A program made the translations under genes and the position numbers. Below, one piece after another: positions 55,351 to 63,862 of a DNA stretch of 64,000 bases. Origin of the DNA: Shimia sp. R9_2 (GTDB lineage Bacteria > Pseudomonadota > Alphaproteobacteria > Rhodobacterales > Rhodobacteraceae); the NCBI RefSeq assembly GCF_017743735.1, contig NZ_JAGHRO010000004.1, positions 372,001-436,000 on the forward strand, in the 5' to 3' direction. The notes below the pieces were generated by a model. That model had not been told where the DNA came from. It was given only the letters and a program-made list of their open reading frames with translations, and ran no database searches. How positions within the stretch are numbered: position 1 is the first letter of the stretch; every line of letters starts with the position of its first letter.

Positions 55351-56241
55351 CTAGCCAAAGCGGCTGGCACTACCAGCCCTCTCAGGTGCGCTGTCTTCAA
55401 TCAGATACGCCAGTCCATCCGCCCCGGCGCGCAGCCAGGCCAGATCTTCGACGTAAATTTCTCTCAAAATATCAACCTTGAAGGCATCAAACGGATGCCA
55501 GCGCCCCATCCCATTGGGCAGTGCGTCAGGTGACTCCCCGCGGTCCCGCAGGATCTCTCTCAGCTCAGGCAGTTTCGGCACCTGAGCCAGACCGTTCAGG
55601 CGGAAGTTGGTCGGCGCCTCAAAACGTCCGCTGACCGCATATCCCAGCACGACCTCCGGCCGCGCGCCCAAACGCTCATAGGGGATCACCAGAATTTCGG
55701 CATCCGGCGCGGCGCAGGCCAGATCCAGCACCACTTTGCGCCAGCTGCGCGGCTGTGTGACCAGGCGCTCCAGCTTTGCCTCATCCGGCAGGTCCCGGCC
55801 CCAGCGCAACCCGTGCGCCAAAGCCCCTCCCCAATAGTCTTCAAGCGCGCGAATGCCGATGATCACGCGCTTCACACGTCCGCCAAAAGCATGCACAACC
55901 CGCGCCACCCGCTCCCCCGCCGCCGGGTAGAGCCGCTCTGCGGCGAGGTTGTTTTCCATGCTGCCCAGCATGTCCGGTTCAAGCACCATCAGATCCTTGA
56001 CCTTGTCACGCTCAAGCATGGCAGACCGCAATTGCACCCGCCCGGCCCCGCGTGCACGGCGTCGTTCCACGCCATGCAAACCGGATCTGAGAGTGACCCC
56101 GTCAAACAGGCCCTTGCGGGTGTGTTCTGTAGTCCAGACCGCCAAACCACGGGCCTGAAGCGACCGGCGGTTGCGATTGAGATAGCTTGCGAGTGTGGAA
56201 ACCCCAGAGAGATGGGCCCCGACATGTAGGATGACGTCCAT
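55351..56241 (-). CDS. Sulfotransferase-like protein with a degenerate P-loop
   Basis: 296 residues from ATG 56241. The start '[24 protein letters not shown]' mirrors the sulfotransferase 'HIGxHKTGTT' PAPS loop, but the key Lys and Thr are replaced (HLSGVS). The rest has '[21 protein letters not shown]' and '[11 protein letters not shown]', similar to the fold. It lies 26 nt upstream of the mutase gene on the same strand and may be co-transcribed. Catalytic activity is doubtful; function unknown. Confidence 0.7.
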   Translation of the reverse strand: MDVILHVGAHLSGVSTLASYLNRNRRSLQARGLAVWTTEHTRKGLFDGVTLRSGLHGVERRRARGAGRVQLRSAMLERDKVKDLMVLEPDMLGSMENNLAAERLYPAAGERVARVVHAFGGRVKRVIIGIRALEDYWGGALAHGLRWGRDLPDEAKLERLVTQPRSWRKVVLDLACAAPDAEILVIPYERLGARPEVVLGYAVSGRFEAPTNFRLNGLAQVPKLPELREILRDRGESPDALPNGMGRWHPFDAFKVDILREIYVEDLAWLRAGADGLAYLIEDSAPERAGSASRFG

Positions 56242-56341
56242 GGCTGCGCGCACCTTGCTAAAGGCCATACCCGCAGGGGCGGCCGGATATACAGAGACCG
56301 CCATCATGCACAGACACCCATGGATATCTTGCTAATCGACT

Positions 56342-56362
56342 GTAAAATTTGACCCATTTTAC
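56342..56362. promoter_or_regulatory. Inverted repeat in a divergent promoter region
   Basis: GTAAAA (56342-56347) and TTTTAC (56357-56362) with a nine-base spacer, between the sulfotransferase-like gene and the DUF4174 gene. Possible operator; weak evidence. Confidence 0.35.
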
Positions 56363-56418
56363 GGTTAGGGATCGTATTGTGGGTCAGCACGCTTATATTG
56401 GGCGCAGCAGGAGAGAGA

Positions 56419-56892
56419 ATGACACACCGCTTAGCCCTTGTTATAATTGCCTTTCTGTCAGCCACCGGCGTTGCGGCGCAGGCCACCGAAGCCCCAACCG
56501 CCCCCGGCGCAGAAAACACCGAAAATGCACCACAACTTGTGCGCTCAGGCCTTGATGCACAGCTCGAGGATTTCCGCTGGGTGAATCGGCTGATCGTGGT
56601 GTTTGCCGACACCGAGCGCGATCCGCGCTTCATCCAGCAGATGGAGCTCATCAATGCGCGCCCTGAAGCTTTGCTTGAGCGCGACGTTATTGTCTTCACC
56701 GACACCGATCCGGCGGCCAAATCCCCGCTGCGCCAGAAACTGCGCCCGCGCGGCTTCATGATGGCCTTTGTCGGCAAGGACGGCATTGTGTATTTCCGCA
56801 AACCACTGCCGTGGTCGGTGCGCGAAATCTCTGCCAGCATCGACAAAAACCCGCTGCGCCAACAGGAAATCCGCGACCGTCGCCAGCCGTGA
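56419..56892 (+). CDS. DUF4174 exported protein
   Basis: 157 residues from ATG 56419 (AGGAGAGAGA upstream). Signal peptide to 'ATGVAAQA', then the DUF4174 pattern 'LEDFRWVNRLIVVFADTERDPRFIQQ... LLERDVIVFTDTDP... MMAFVGKDGIVYFRKPLPWSVREISASIDKNPLRQQE'. The core resembles a thioredoxin-like fold without active-site cysteines. Periplasmic; function unknown. Confidence 0.85.
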   Translation: MTHRLALVIIAFLSATGVAAQATEAPTAPGAENTENAPQLVRSGLDAQLEDFRWVNRLIVVFADTERDPRFIQQMELINARPEALLERDVIVFTDTDPAAKSPLRQKLRPRGFMMAFVGKDGIVYFRKPLPWSVREISASIDKNPLRQQEIRDRRQP

Positions 56893-56893
56893 A

Positions 56894-56911
56894 CGCGCGC
56901 CTCTGCGCGCG
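56894..56911. terminator. Hairpin between convergent genes
   Basis: CGCGCGC (56894-56900), CTCT loop, GCGCGCG (56905-56911), between the DUF4174 and aldo/keto reductase stops. No T-run. Confidence 0.4.
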
Positions 56912-56935
56912 ACATGATATGCCCGGCGGCCGGTC

Positions 56936-57850
56936 TCACGGCATCGCTTTCCCGCGCGCGGCGACCAACACATCATACCAATCCTGACGGCTCAGACGCA
57001 CGTCAAACACCTTGGCGCTGTCTTTGATCCGCGCCACATTCTGCGTGCCGATCAGGGCAATAAGATTGCTGGGATGCGCCAGAACCCAGGCCAGCGCCAC
57101 ATGGTCCACGCCGACGGATTCGCGCGTGGCAATCCCTTCCAGCACAGTCAGCACGCGGGCCTCCTGCGTGCCCGCTTCCGGCTGATGCGCCGCCGTCAAA
57201 CGGCCTCCACCAAGCGGCGACCAGGCCATCACCGCAAGGTTCAGCTCCTGCGCAATATCCAGCGTGCCATCTTCCAGCGGATCAATCGCCAGCGGTGAAA
57301 ACTCCGGCTGGCTCGCGACCAGCGGAAAATCCAGCTTGCTCTGCAGCGCCCGGATCTGCGTGTGGGTGAAATTACTCACCCCCGCTTCCCGGATTTTGCC
57401 CGCCTGGCGCAGCTGCGTCAGCGCGTCCGCCACCTCCTCAAACGAGGCCAGCAGGTCCGGACGATGGATCAGGAAAACGTCGATGGTGTCGGTGCCAAGC
57501 CGCGCGAGTGAGCCTTCACAGCTCGCAATCAGGTTGGACGCGCGGCTGTCGTAAGGCACAGGCGGGTGAATGCCCGCTTTGGTCACCAGCACCGTGCGTG
57601 CGCGCAGATCTTTTTCCGCGCGGTAGACAGCGCCAAGCACCTCTTCCGCAGCGCCAAAGCCTTCGGCGCCAAATCCATAAATCGCCGCCGTGTCCACAAG
57701 GTTGGCGCCAATCTCCAGCGCCGCATGCACCTTCTGCGCCGCCTCTGCCGCTGTAGACCCTGCAAACCGCCAGCACCCATAGGCCAGCCGCCCGGTGTCA
57801 AACGGGCCAATTTTGGTCGTCTTTGCAATCTGCAATGCGTCTCCGGTCAT
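56936..57850 (-). CDS. Aldo/keto reductase
   Basis: 304 residues with the catalytic tetrad Asp53, Tyr58, Lys91 and His129 and the NADPH-binding C-terminus ('WVLAHPSNLIALIGTQNVARIKDSAKVF'). Most like the YdhF/oxidoreductase branch. Reduces aldehydes or ketones; substrate unknown. 73 nt after pccA on the same strand. Confidence 0.9.
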   Translation of the reverse strand: MTGDALQIAKTTKIGPFDTGRLAYGCWRFAGSTAAEAAQKVHAALEIGANLVDTAAIYGFGAEGFGAAEEVLGAVYRAEKDLRARTVLVTKAGIHPPVPYDSRASNLIASCEGSLARLGTDTIDVFLIHRPDLLASFEEVADALTQLRQAGKIREAGVSNFTHTQIRALQSKLDFPLVASQPEFSPLAIDPLEDGTLDIAQELNLAVMAWSPLGGGRLTAAHQPEAGTQEARVLTVLEGIATRESVGVDHVALAWVLAHPSNLIALIGTQNVARIKDSAKVFDVRLSRQDWYDVLVAARGKAMP

Positions 57851-57923
57851 GGCGGGCTCCTATGGTTTCGGCGGTGAGAGCCCGCCCGACATCCAAGCCG
57901 GACGAGCCATTGTCTGGATCAGA

Positions 57924-59951
57924 TCATTCGAATTCGATGATCACATCATCCACCGCAAGGCTGTCGCCCGCAGCTGCGTTGATCTTGCTGACCACGGCCT
58001 TCTTCTCGGCCCGCAGGATGTTTTCCATCTTCATGGCTTCCACCGTGCACAGCGCCTGACCTTCCTGCACTTCGTCACCCACTTCCACGTCGACCTTCAC
58101 GATCAGACCCGGCATTGGGCACAAGAGCATCTTGGAGGTGTCCGGCGGCAGCTTCTCCGGCATCAGCTTGGCAAGCTCGGCCTGACGCGGCGTGCGCACA
58201 TGCACCTTCAGATCCGCACCACGGGTCCGCAGACGGAACCCGCCGGAGATTTTGCCAACCTTCAGCACCAGACGGCCATCCACATCAACCTCGGCAAGCT
58301 GGTCACCCGGTGTCCAGTCAGAGGCCACACGCAGCTTGCTGCCATCTTCAAACTTGACGGTAGAGCCTTCCTTGTCGGCCTTCACCTTCACGGCAAAGTC
58401 ATGCCCCTGCAGGGAAACAACCCATTTCTTGCCGACACGGCGCTCGTGGTTGTCCATGCGGCCCGACACACGGGTGCGACGGATCTCTGCCACGCGATAC
58501 ATCGCCGCCGCAGCCGCCGCCACGCGCTTCAGCTGCGCCTCTGGCAGCTCCACGCCGTCAAAGCCTTCCGGATACTGCTCTTCAATGAAGGCCGTAGTCA
58601 TATCGCCTTTGATGAAGATCGGGTGATCCATCACCGCGCTCAGGAACGGCAAGTTGTGGCCAATGCCTTCGACTTCAAAGCTGTCCAGCGCCACACGCAT
58701 CGCCTCAATCGCCGCGTCGCGGGTCGGTGCCCAGGTGCAGAGCTTGGCGATCATCGGGTCATAATACATGCTGATCTCGCCGCCTTCATAGACGCCAGTA
58801 TCATTGCGCACGACCTCATCACCCGCATCACCGGGTTGGGTGCCCGGGGTGTAGGCTTTGGTCTCCGCCGGTGGGCGGTAGCGGGTCAGACGGCCAATGG
58901 ACGGCAGGAAGTTGCGATAAGGATCTTCCGCATACAGGCGGTTCTCAATCGCCCAACCCTGCAGCTTCACATCGTCTTGGGTGATGGTCAGTGGCTCGCC
59001 ATTGGCAACACGGATCATCTGCTCCACAAGGTCCACACCGGTGATCAGCTCGGTCACAGGGTGTTCCACCTGCAGACGGGTGTTCATCTCAAGGAAGTAG
59101 AAGTTCTTCTCGCCATCCACGATGAATTCCACGGTCCCGGCGGAGGCATAGCCCACCGCTTTCGCCAGCGCGACAGATTGCTCGCCCATCGCCTTACGGG
59201 TGGCTTCATCAAGGAACGGGCTTGGCGCCTCTTCCACAACTTTCTGGTTCCGGCGCTGGATCGAGCATTCGCGCTCGCCCAGATAAACGCCGTTGCCATG
59301 CGCATCACACAGCACCTGAATTTCGATGTGACGCGGCTGGGTCACGAACTTCTCGATGAAGATACGGTCATCGCCAAAGCTGTTGGCTGCTTCGTTCTTG
59401 GAAGATTGGAACCCCTCGCGCGCTTCCTCATCATTCCACGCGATCCGCATGCCTTTGCCGCCGCCACCAGCGGAGGCTTTGATCATCACCGGATAGCCGA
59501 TCTCATTGGAGATTTTCACGGCCTCATCCGCATCCTCGATCAGACCCATATAGCCCGGCACGGTGGAGACATTGGCGTCCTGTGCGATCTTTTTGGAGGT
59601 GATCTTGTCCCCCATCGCCTCAATCGCCCCTTTAGGGGGGCCTATGAAGGCCACGCCAGCCGCTTCCAGCGCCTCGGCAAATTTCGCGTTTTCCGACAGG
59701 AAGCCATAGCCCGGATGCACCGCCTGCGCGCCGGTCTTCTTGATGGCGTCCATGACCTTGTCGATCACGATGTAGGATTGGTTGGCGGGCGGCGGGCCAA
59801 TATGCACCGCTTCATCCGCCATCTGCACATGCAGCGCCTGCTTGTCGGCGTCAGAGTAAATCGCCACCGTCTTGATGCCCATCTTGCGGGCAGATTTGAT
59901 CACACGGCAGGCAATCTCGCCCCGGTTGGCAATCAGGATCTTGTCGAACAT
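57924..59951 (-). CDS. pccA: Propionyl-CoA carboxylase alpha subunit
   Basis: 675 residues: biotin carboxylase (~1-445, 'KASAGGGGKGMRIAW', '[16 protein letters not shown]'), a BT linker domain, and a C-terminal biotinyl domain with Lys641 in 'EAMKMEN'. With PccB it makes methylmalonyl-CoA from propionyl-CoA, the step before the mutase encoded nearby. PccB is not in the window. ATG 59951 has AAGGA eight bases upstream. Confidence 0.96.
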   Translation of the reverse strand: MFDKILIANRGEIACRVIKSARKMGIKTVAIYSDADKQALHVQMADEAVHIGPPPANQSYIVIDKVMDAIKKTGAQAVHPGYGFLSENAKFAEALEAAGVAFIGPPKGAIEAMGDKITSKKIAQDANVSTVPGYMGLIEDADEAVKISNEIGYPVMIKASAGGGGKGMRIAWNDEEAREGFQSSKNEAANSFGDDRIFIEKFVTQPRHIEIQVLCDAHGNGVYLGERECSIQRRNQKVVEEAPSPFLDEATRKAMGEQSVALAKAVGYASAGTVEFIVDGEKNFYFLEMNTRLQVEHPVTELITGVDLVEQMIRVANGEPLTITQDDVKLQGWAIENRLYAEDPYRNFLPSIGRLTRYRPPAETKAYTPGTQPGDAGDEVVRNDTGVYEGGEISMYYDPMIAKLCTWAPTRDAAIEAMRVALDSFEVEGIGHNLPFLSAVMDHPIFIKGDMTTAFIEEQYPEGFDGVELPEAQLKRVAAAAAAMYRVAEIRRTRVSGRMDNHERRVGKKWVVSLQGHDFAVKVKADKEGSTVKFEDGSKLRVASDWTPGDQLAEVDVDGRLVLKVGKISGGFRLRTRGADLKVHVRTPRQAELAKLMPEKLPPDTSKMLLCPMPGLIVKVDVEVGDEVQEGQALCTVEAMKMENILRAEKKAVVSKINAAAGDSLAVDDVIIEFE

Positions 59952-60003
59952 CGTCTCGTCCTTTTGGTCTTGTCAGGCCGCTTGCGCGGTCTGGTTTGGC
60001 AAC

Positions 60004-60035
60004 AAAAAAGCCACCCGCCCGCGCAAACGGGTGGA
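60004..60035 (-). terminator. Terminator between a small lipoprotein gene and pccA
   Basis: On the minus strand CCACCCG and CGGGTGG arms followed by CTTTTTTG. It lies ~100 nt after the lipoprotein stop and 50 nt before the pccA start. Confidence 0.75.
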
Positions 60036-60123
60036 TGGCTTCGTTTTCGGGTTCGACTGACGGGCAGCCGAATATCTCAGAACTGATGCCGGGGCTGCGA
60101 CAGCTGCCGCCGCCCGCGCTTCA

Positions 60124-60327
60124 TCAGCACTTGTTGGAGAATTCTTTACAATAAACGACGTTGGCTGCGCTGCCGATGACCGCGCCAGCGGCGAGGCTGC
60201 CGCCCACGACCGCAGAGGCCGCAGTGCCTGCGCCCGCGCCGATGAGCGCCTGTTCGCCAAGGTTGTCGCCACAGGCGCCAAGCGCGGTGAGCGCACAGAC
60301 GCCGAGAATTGCTGCTTTGATACGCAT
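60124..60327 (-). CDS. Small lipoprotein with a glycine-zipper segment
   Basis: 67 residues from ATG 60327: signal peptide with lipobox 'LGAC' (Cys19), then a Gly/Ala-rich stretch ('GAGAGTAASAVVGGSLAAGAVIGSAAN') like a glycine zipper, and two C-terminal Cys ('VVYCKEFSNKC') that could pair. Outer-membrane or periplasmic lipoprotein; function unknown. Sits upstream of pccA but is separated from it by a terminator. Confidence 0.8.
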   Translation of the reverse strand: MRIKAAILGVCALTALGACGDNLGEQALIGAGAGTAASAVVGGSLAAGAVIGSAANVVYCKEFSNKC

Positions 60328-60971
60328 TGCTGAGTTTCCGATACCTGTGAGGGTCTTATGCCCTCTGCGTTTCTGCCTGCATCCGTCTGCCCGCTGCGCA
60401 ACTCTTTGACAGCAAGCGCTCCCGCGGTTTCCGGCGCGGCCTCTGGCAGGCTCGGAACCGAAAAAACGGGTGATTCTGAAGGGACACGACAGAACCACCC
60501 GGAAGGGGAAGGGTAACGGAATACACTGTTACAGGAACCCGCCAGAACGGCGCATCCCACGGAAATCATGATGACACCAAATTTGGGGAACCAAAGCGCA
60601 TTCTGCCCCGATGTGCCACAGTAGGCCGCATCCTGCTCAATCCGCTCACCCCAAGGCAACTTCCCGCCGACCGTATTTGGCAGGCGCAGCGCGGACTGGC
60701 GATCAACTGCCTTCACAAACACGCGAAAATTAGGAACCAATTGGTACACAAGTGCAGTTTCAAGAGGGGACCGATCACAATGGGCCAACAATGGCGTGGT
60801 CTGCATTTTCAATGCCTTACCCTTACGTAAGGCCCCTGCAGCGCGCACCTTCAAAAAACTGTCACAAAGCACTGAATTTTTGCTCACGCTGGCTCGCGGC
60901 GACGTCATTTCGACAATCCGCAAACCCGTGAAACGCATGGGGTGTTGCACGTCATTGAAAGGACCAGCCAC
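60328..60971. other. 644-bp intergenic region before the porin gene
   Basis: No supported gene. It holds palindromes ACCAATTGGT (60736-60745) and CCTTACGTAAGG (60821-60832), which may be operators for the porin-like gene; the long reverse open frame through it is a shadow. Confidence 0.4.
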
Positions 60972-62120
60972 ATGAGCAAACCCAGACATAAACTCTTGAC
61001 TGTCGCGGCATTGACCATAGGGACGACCGGCACTCTCGCGCAGGCCCAGGATCAAGGCACGCAGTCCGAGCTTGACGCGCTGCGCGCCCGCGTCGAGGCG
61101 CTTGAGGCCGGCAGCGAACCGGCCAGCACCGGCGGCGGCGACTTCAGCATTGGCGGCACCAGCGTCGACATCTACGGCTACCTGAAAGCCGACTTCTACT
61201 ATGACACCGACTTCCGGCAGGGCGACACGGCCTTCCCGAATGCCATCGGGGAGCCAGCCAACGCCACCGACGGCAGCTTTGGCGCCACCGCGCGGCAATC
61301 CCGCCTCGGCTTCCGCACCAGCACCGACACCGGCATCGGCAATGTCTCCGGACGTCTTGAATTGGATCTGTTCGGCTCCGGCGGCACCGCCGAGCTGCGC
61401 CTGCGCCACGCCAGCGTGCAGTTGGGTGACCACTGGCTGATCGGTCAGGACTGGACCAACTTCATGCCACTGAGCCAATACCCCACCACGGTGGAATTCA
61501 ACGGCCCCGTCGGCATCGCCTTCGCCCGTGTGCCGCAGATCCGCTACACCCACAGCTGGGACGCCCTGACCTTCAGTGCCTCCATCGAGGAAAACAACAC
61601 CACCTCTGATGACCCGACCTTCACCTCGGCCCTGTCTTATGACACCGACCTCTTCAGCGCCCGCGTGGCAGGCCTTGCCGGCACTGTGCGCACCGGTGGA
61701 CAGGACATCGACCAGAGCGGCTTCACCCTCTCCGGCGCGGTTCGTCCCTGGGCGGGCGGTCTGTTCCAGGCCACCTATGTTGACGGCGAAGCCCTCGGCC
61801 CGCTGCTCATCGGTGCAGGCAACGCCGCTGTCGGCGGTCAGGCCAATGACGTCTCCGGCTACACGCTGGAATTCCGTCAGGACATTGGCGAACGCTGGAA
61901 CGTTGGCATCGCCTACGGTCGGGAAGACTACGACCTCGCCACATCCACAGGCACCCTGGCCTTTGACGAGCTGGAAACCATCCACCTCAACGCCTTCTAC
62001 AAGGTGACGGATGATCTGACCTTCAGCGCGGAATACTTCATCGGGGAACGCAACGATGTGGCCACCGGGCGCACGTTTGACTCCGACCGTATCCAGCTGG
62101 CTGTGCAGCTGAACTTCTAA
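60972..62120 (+). CDS. DcaP-like outer-membrane porin
   Basis: 382 residues from ATG 60972 (AGGA upstream). Signal peptide to 'GTLAQAQ', a short coiled coil ('QSELDALRARVEALEAGSE'), then a beta-barrel with alternating pattern and terminal Phe ('RIQLAVQLNF'). 'DIYGYLKADFYYD' and 'ATARQSRLGFRTSTDTGIGNVSGRLELDLFG' fit the DcaP-family trimeric porins for small organic acids. Substrate not known. It interrupts an otherwise minus-strand pcc neighbourhood. Confidence 0.88.
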   Translation: MSKPRHKLLTVAALTIGTTGTLAQAQDQGTQSELDALRARVEALEAGSEPASTGGGDFSIGGTSVDIYGYLKADFYYDTDFRQGDTAFPNAIGEPANATDGSFGATARQSRLGFRTSTDTGIGNVSGRLELDLFGSGGTAELRLRHASVQLGDHWLIGQDWTNFMPLSQYPTTVEFNGPVGIAFARVPQIRYTHSWDALTFSASIEENNTTSDDPTFTSALSYDTDLFSARVAGLAGTVRTGGQDIDQSGFTLSGAVRPWAGGLFQATYVDGEALGPLLIGAGNAAVGGQANDVSGYTLEFRQDIGERWNVGIAYGREDYDLATSTGTLAFDELETIHLNAFYKVTDDLTFSAEYFIGERNDVATGRTFDSDRIQLAVQLNF

Positions 62121-62206
62121 AGCGAAGCCATGGCCCTGCCCGCCCATCGCGGCAGGTGGGGCCATACCCATTGGGGGCAACGTGATATGTGCGCCCGGCT
62201 GCTGCA

Positions 62207-62560
62207 TCAGTAGTCGTCTTCAAACGCGTCCGGGAAAGAGGCCCGTGCCACGGCCTCATCAATCACCATAAGCGCGTCATAGCTCTCCGGATCAAACGGA
62301 TCGTCCACCGCGATCACCTCGCGCCCGAAAAGCCAGCTCAGACGCCCGGCATCCAGATTGCCGCGCTCAAAGGGCTGATCTCCGAAATGCTCCCAAAGCG
62401 CGGCCATAAAGGCCGTGTCCGCGCGCCGGTCAGCCGGTTTGCGGTCCTTGAAACGCTCTCTGCGGGTGATCGGTGTCACGCCGCGTGGGTTGGCGCGTCG
62501 AATTGTGAATTGAAAATCTGAACCCGGAAGACGCCCGGGGAAGCCGCGATGCTTGATCAT
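62207..62560 (-). CDS. Conserved-looking hypothetical protein
   Basis: 117 residues from ATG 62560. Features: an N-terminal basic stretch ('MIKHRGFPGRLPGSDFQFTIRRAN'), a middle helix ('TAFMAALWEHFGDQPFERGNL') and an acidic, Phe/Tyr-containing C-terminus ('DAFEDDY'). No signal peptide or membrane helix. No family recognised. It lies between porin and a lipoprotein gene in the pcc neighbourhood. Confidence 0.65.
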   Translation of the reverse strand: MIKHRGFPGRLPGSDFQFTIRRANPRGVTPITRRERFKDRKPADRRADTAFMAALWEHFGDQPFERGNLDAGRLSWLFGREVIAVDDPFDPESYDALMVIDEAVARASFPDAFEDDY

Positions 62561-62617
62561 GCCAGCGCTCCCTTCTGCTGAGGGAGCGGTATCCGCATCA
62601 CCTGTTGTGTGGTGCAA

Positions 62618-62635
62618 GCAGGCCGCGCGGCCTGC
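62618..62635. terminator. Strong hairpin after the 48-residue lipoprotein gene
   Basis: GCAGGCC-GCGC-GGCCTGC is a perfect 18-bp palindrome, 33 nt after the lipoprotein stop on the minus strand. No clear T-run. Confidence 0.5.
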
Positions 62636-62668
62636 TCACGAGTCGTGCGAATCGAAAGGCTGTGCGCC

Positions 62669-62815
62669 TTACTTGTATTTGCCAGTGTAGGCTGGCTCGG
62701 TTGAGATCGGCTCTGGGTCAACCACAACGAACTCTTCAATTGGTTCGTCTTGGCCGCAGGCCGCCACGAGGGCCACAAGGCCAATCGCGAGGAATGACTT
62801 GATGCTCTTGGACAT
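62669..62815 (-). CDS. 48-residue lipoprotein
   Basis: ATG 62815 follows GGAGA and opens a 48-codon frame to TAA at 62669-62671. Residues 1-19 are a signal peptide with lipobox 'LVAAC' (Cys20); the mature 29 residues are acidic/Pro-rich ('GQDEPIEEFVVVDPEPISTEPAYTGKYK'-type). Sec-exported, lipid-anchored small protein of unknown function. Confidence 0.8.
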   Translation of the reverse strand: MSKSIKSFLAIGLVALVAACGQDEPIEEFVVVDPEPISTEPAYTGKYK

Positions 62816-63017
62816 CTGTTTCTCCACTTATCGTTTTCAGTATGGACAGGGCGTTTGCACCCTGCCTGCCTCACTGCCGCGGTGTTGCGACATGCGCGGA
62901 GATTATGGGATTGCGTTGTGAAAAGATAGGGATAGCGGTCGGCGTTCATGCGATGTGGCCACTTTGCCGCAACGTCGCACTGTGCCGCCAAATCCGCAAC
63001 AATATCTAGTAGCGCCA

Positions 63018-63512
63018 TCAGAAGCCCTCCCAGATACAGGTGCCGTCTTGCACGCTGAAAGCTTCAAAATACTGCTGGGCGAGATGGGTCATCACGCCGA
63101 ATTCTGTTTCTCTGTCCGCCATGGATATGATCACCTGATCGACTTTTTCTTCGGAAACCGCCAGATACGGCACCGCGACGCCATTGCACAGGTGAAAGAA
63201 GTCCCCTTCGATCTCCGCAAAGGTCACGCCCTGCTGCATCACAGGCATGACATAGCGAAACCGCGCCACGCGGCTGGTGTCCGCACGGGTCTCAAACAGC
63301 ACTTCATGTAGGGAAACTGTGTTACCGGAGGGCACAGCTGGAGCCTCCTCCAAAACTCCAGCTGTGGCCGCTGCACCCAAAAGGGGCCCTCCAAATGCGG
63401 CAAAAACAACGTGAGTCGCAGGCTTACACAGTTTTTTAACAAAAGCTCCAAAAAATGTGCGCAACGCGGAACTTTTTTTCACAATCCAAGGGTTTGAGGC
63501 GAAAATCGTCAT
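63018..63512 (-). CDS. Hypothetical protein, possibly exported (DUF6497-like)
   Basis: 164 residues. The C-terminal two-thirds ('VPSGNTVSLHEVLFETRADTSRVARFRYVMP... FFHLCNGVAVPYLA... VDQVIISMADRETEFGVMTHLAQQYFEAFSVQDGTCIWEGF') resemble a Rhodobacterales family I recall as DUF6497. The first ~50 residues are a long, unusual signal-like region with an 11-bp inverted repeat in the DNA (63333-63366). Starts by 4-nt overlap with the next gene. Confidence 0.7.
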   Translation of the reverse strand: MTIFASNPWIVKKSSALRTFFGAFVKKLCKPATHVVFAAFGGPLLGAAATAGVLEEAPAVPSGNTVSLHEVLFETRADTSRVARFRYVMPVMQQGVTFAEIEGDFFHLCNGVAVPYLAVSEEKVDQVIISMADRETEFGVMTHLAQQYFEAFSVQDGTCIWEGF

Positions 63513-63862
63513 GCTGCCACCCTTTTGTGTTGCGCGTGGCGCAGCCAGCGCGCGCGGCGCTTAGGGCAGTTCAGCACCTCAGAAATCTCGGCTTCCAGCT
63601 TTTCGCGCGCCACCGCACCAGCCACTGCGCCGCCAGCCTTGACCTGCAGCATGCCATCCACACGCGTCACCTGCACCACCGGCGCAAAGCCGCGCAGATC
63701 CTGCAACGCCCGCCACATATCCTGACGCACCTGCTGGGCAATCCGCAGCCGACCGGCATCCGGCAGCGTGGTCTGCACCGCCAGATCCCAGCGCACAGGC
63801 ACACGCCGCGCAACCGTCAGCCGGTCGCCCTCGCGCAGAATATGCCAGCGCGCCTTGCTCAT
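63509..63862 (-). CDS. Conserved-looking hypothetical protein
   Basis: 117 residues, basic, with 'SKARWHILREGDRLTVARRVPVRWDLAVQTTLPDAGRLRIAQQVRQDMWRALQDLRGFAPVVQVTR' - a helical and strand mix without a membrane segment - and a basic C-terminus ('CPKRRARWLRHAQHKR'). Its ATG overlaps the preceding cupin gene stop as ATGA and its stop overlaps the next gene start, so it is in a tight operon. Function unknown. Confidence 0.65.
   Translation of the reverse strand: MSKARWHILREGDRLTVARRVPVRWDLAVQTTLPDAGRLRIAQQVRQDMWRALQDLRGFAPVVQVTRVDGMLQVKAGGAVAGAVAREKLEAEISEVLNCPKRRARWLRHAQHKRVAA

Noticed and set aside
55325..56418. Cobalamin riboswitch for methylmalonyl-CoA mutase
   Set aside because: No B12-box or conserved core seen; the upstream space is occupied by the sulfotransferase-like gene.
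57795..60086. 763-codon open frame on the plus strand antisense to pccA
   Set aside because: Shadow of pccA; no domain or ribosome binding site, and pccA is unmistakable.
59973..62207. 744-codon open frame on the minus strand across the porin gene
   Set aside because: Shadow of the porin gene and the intergenic region; composition unlike a protein.
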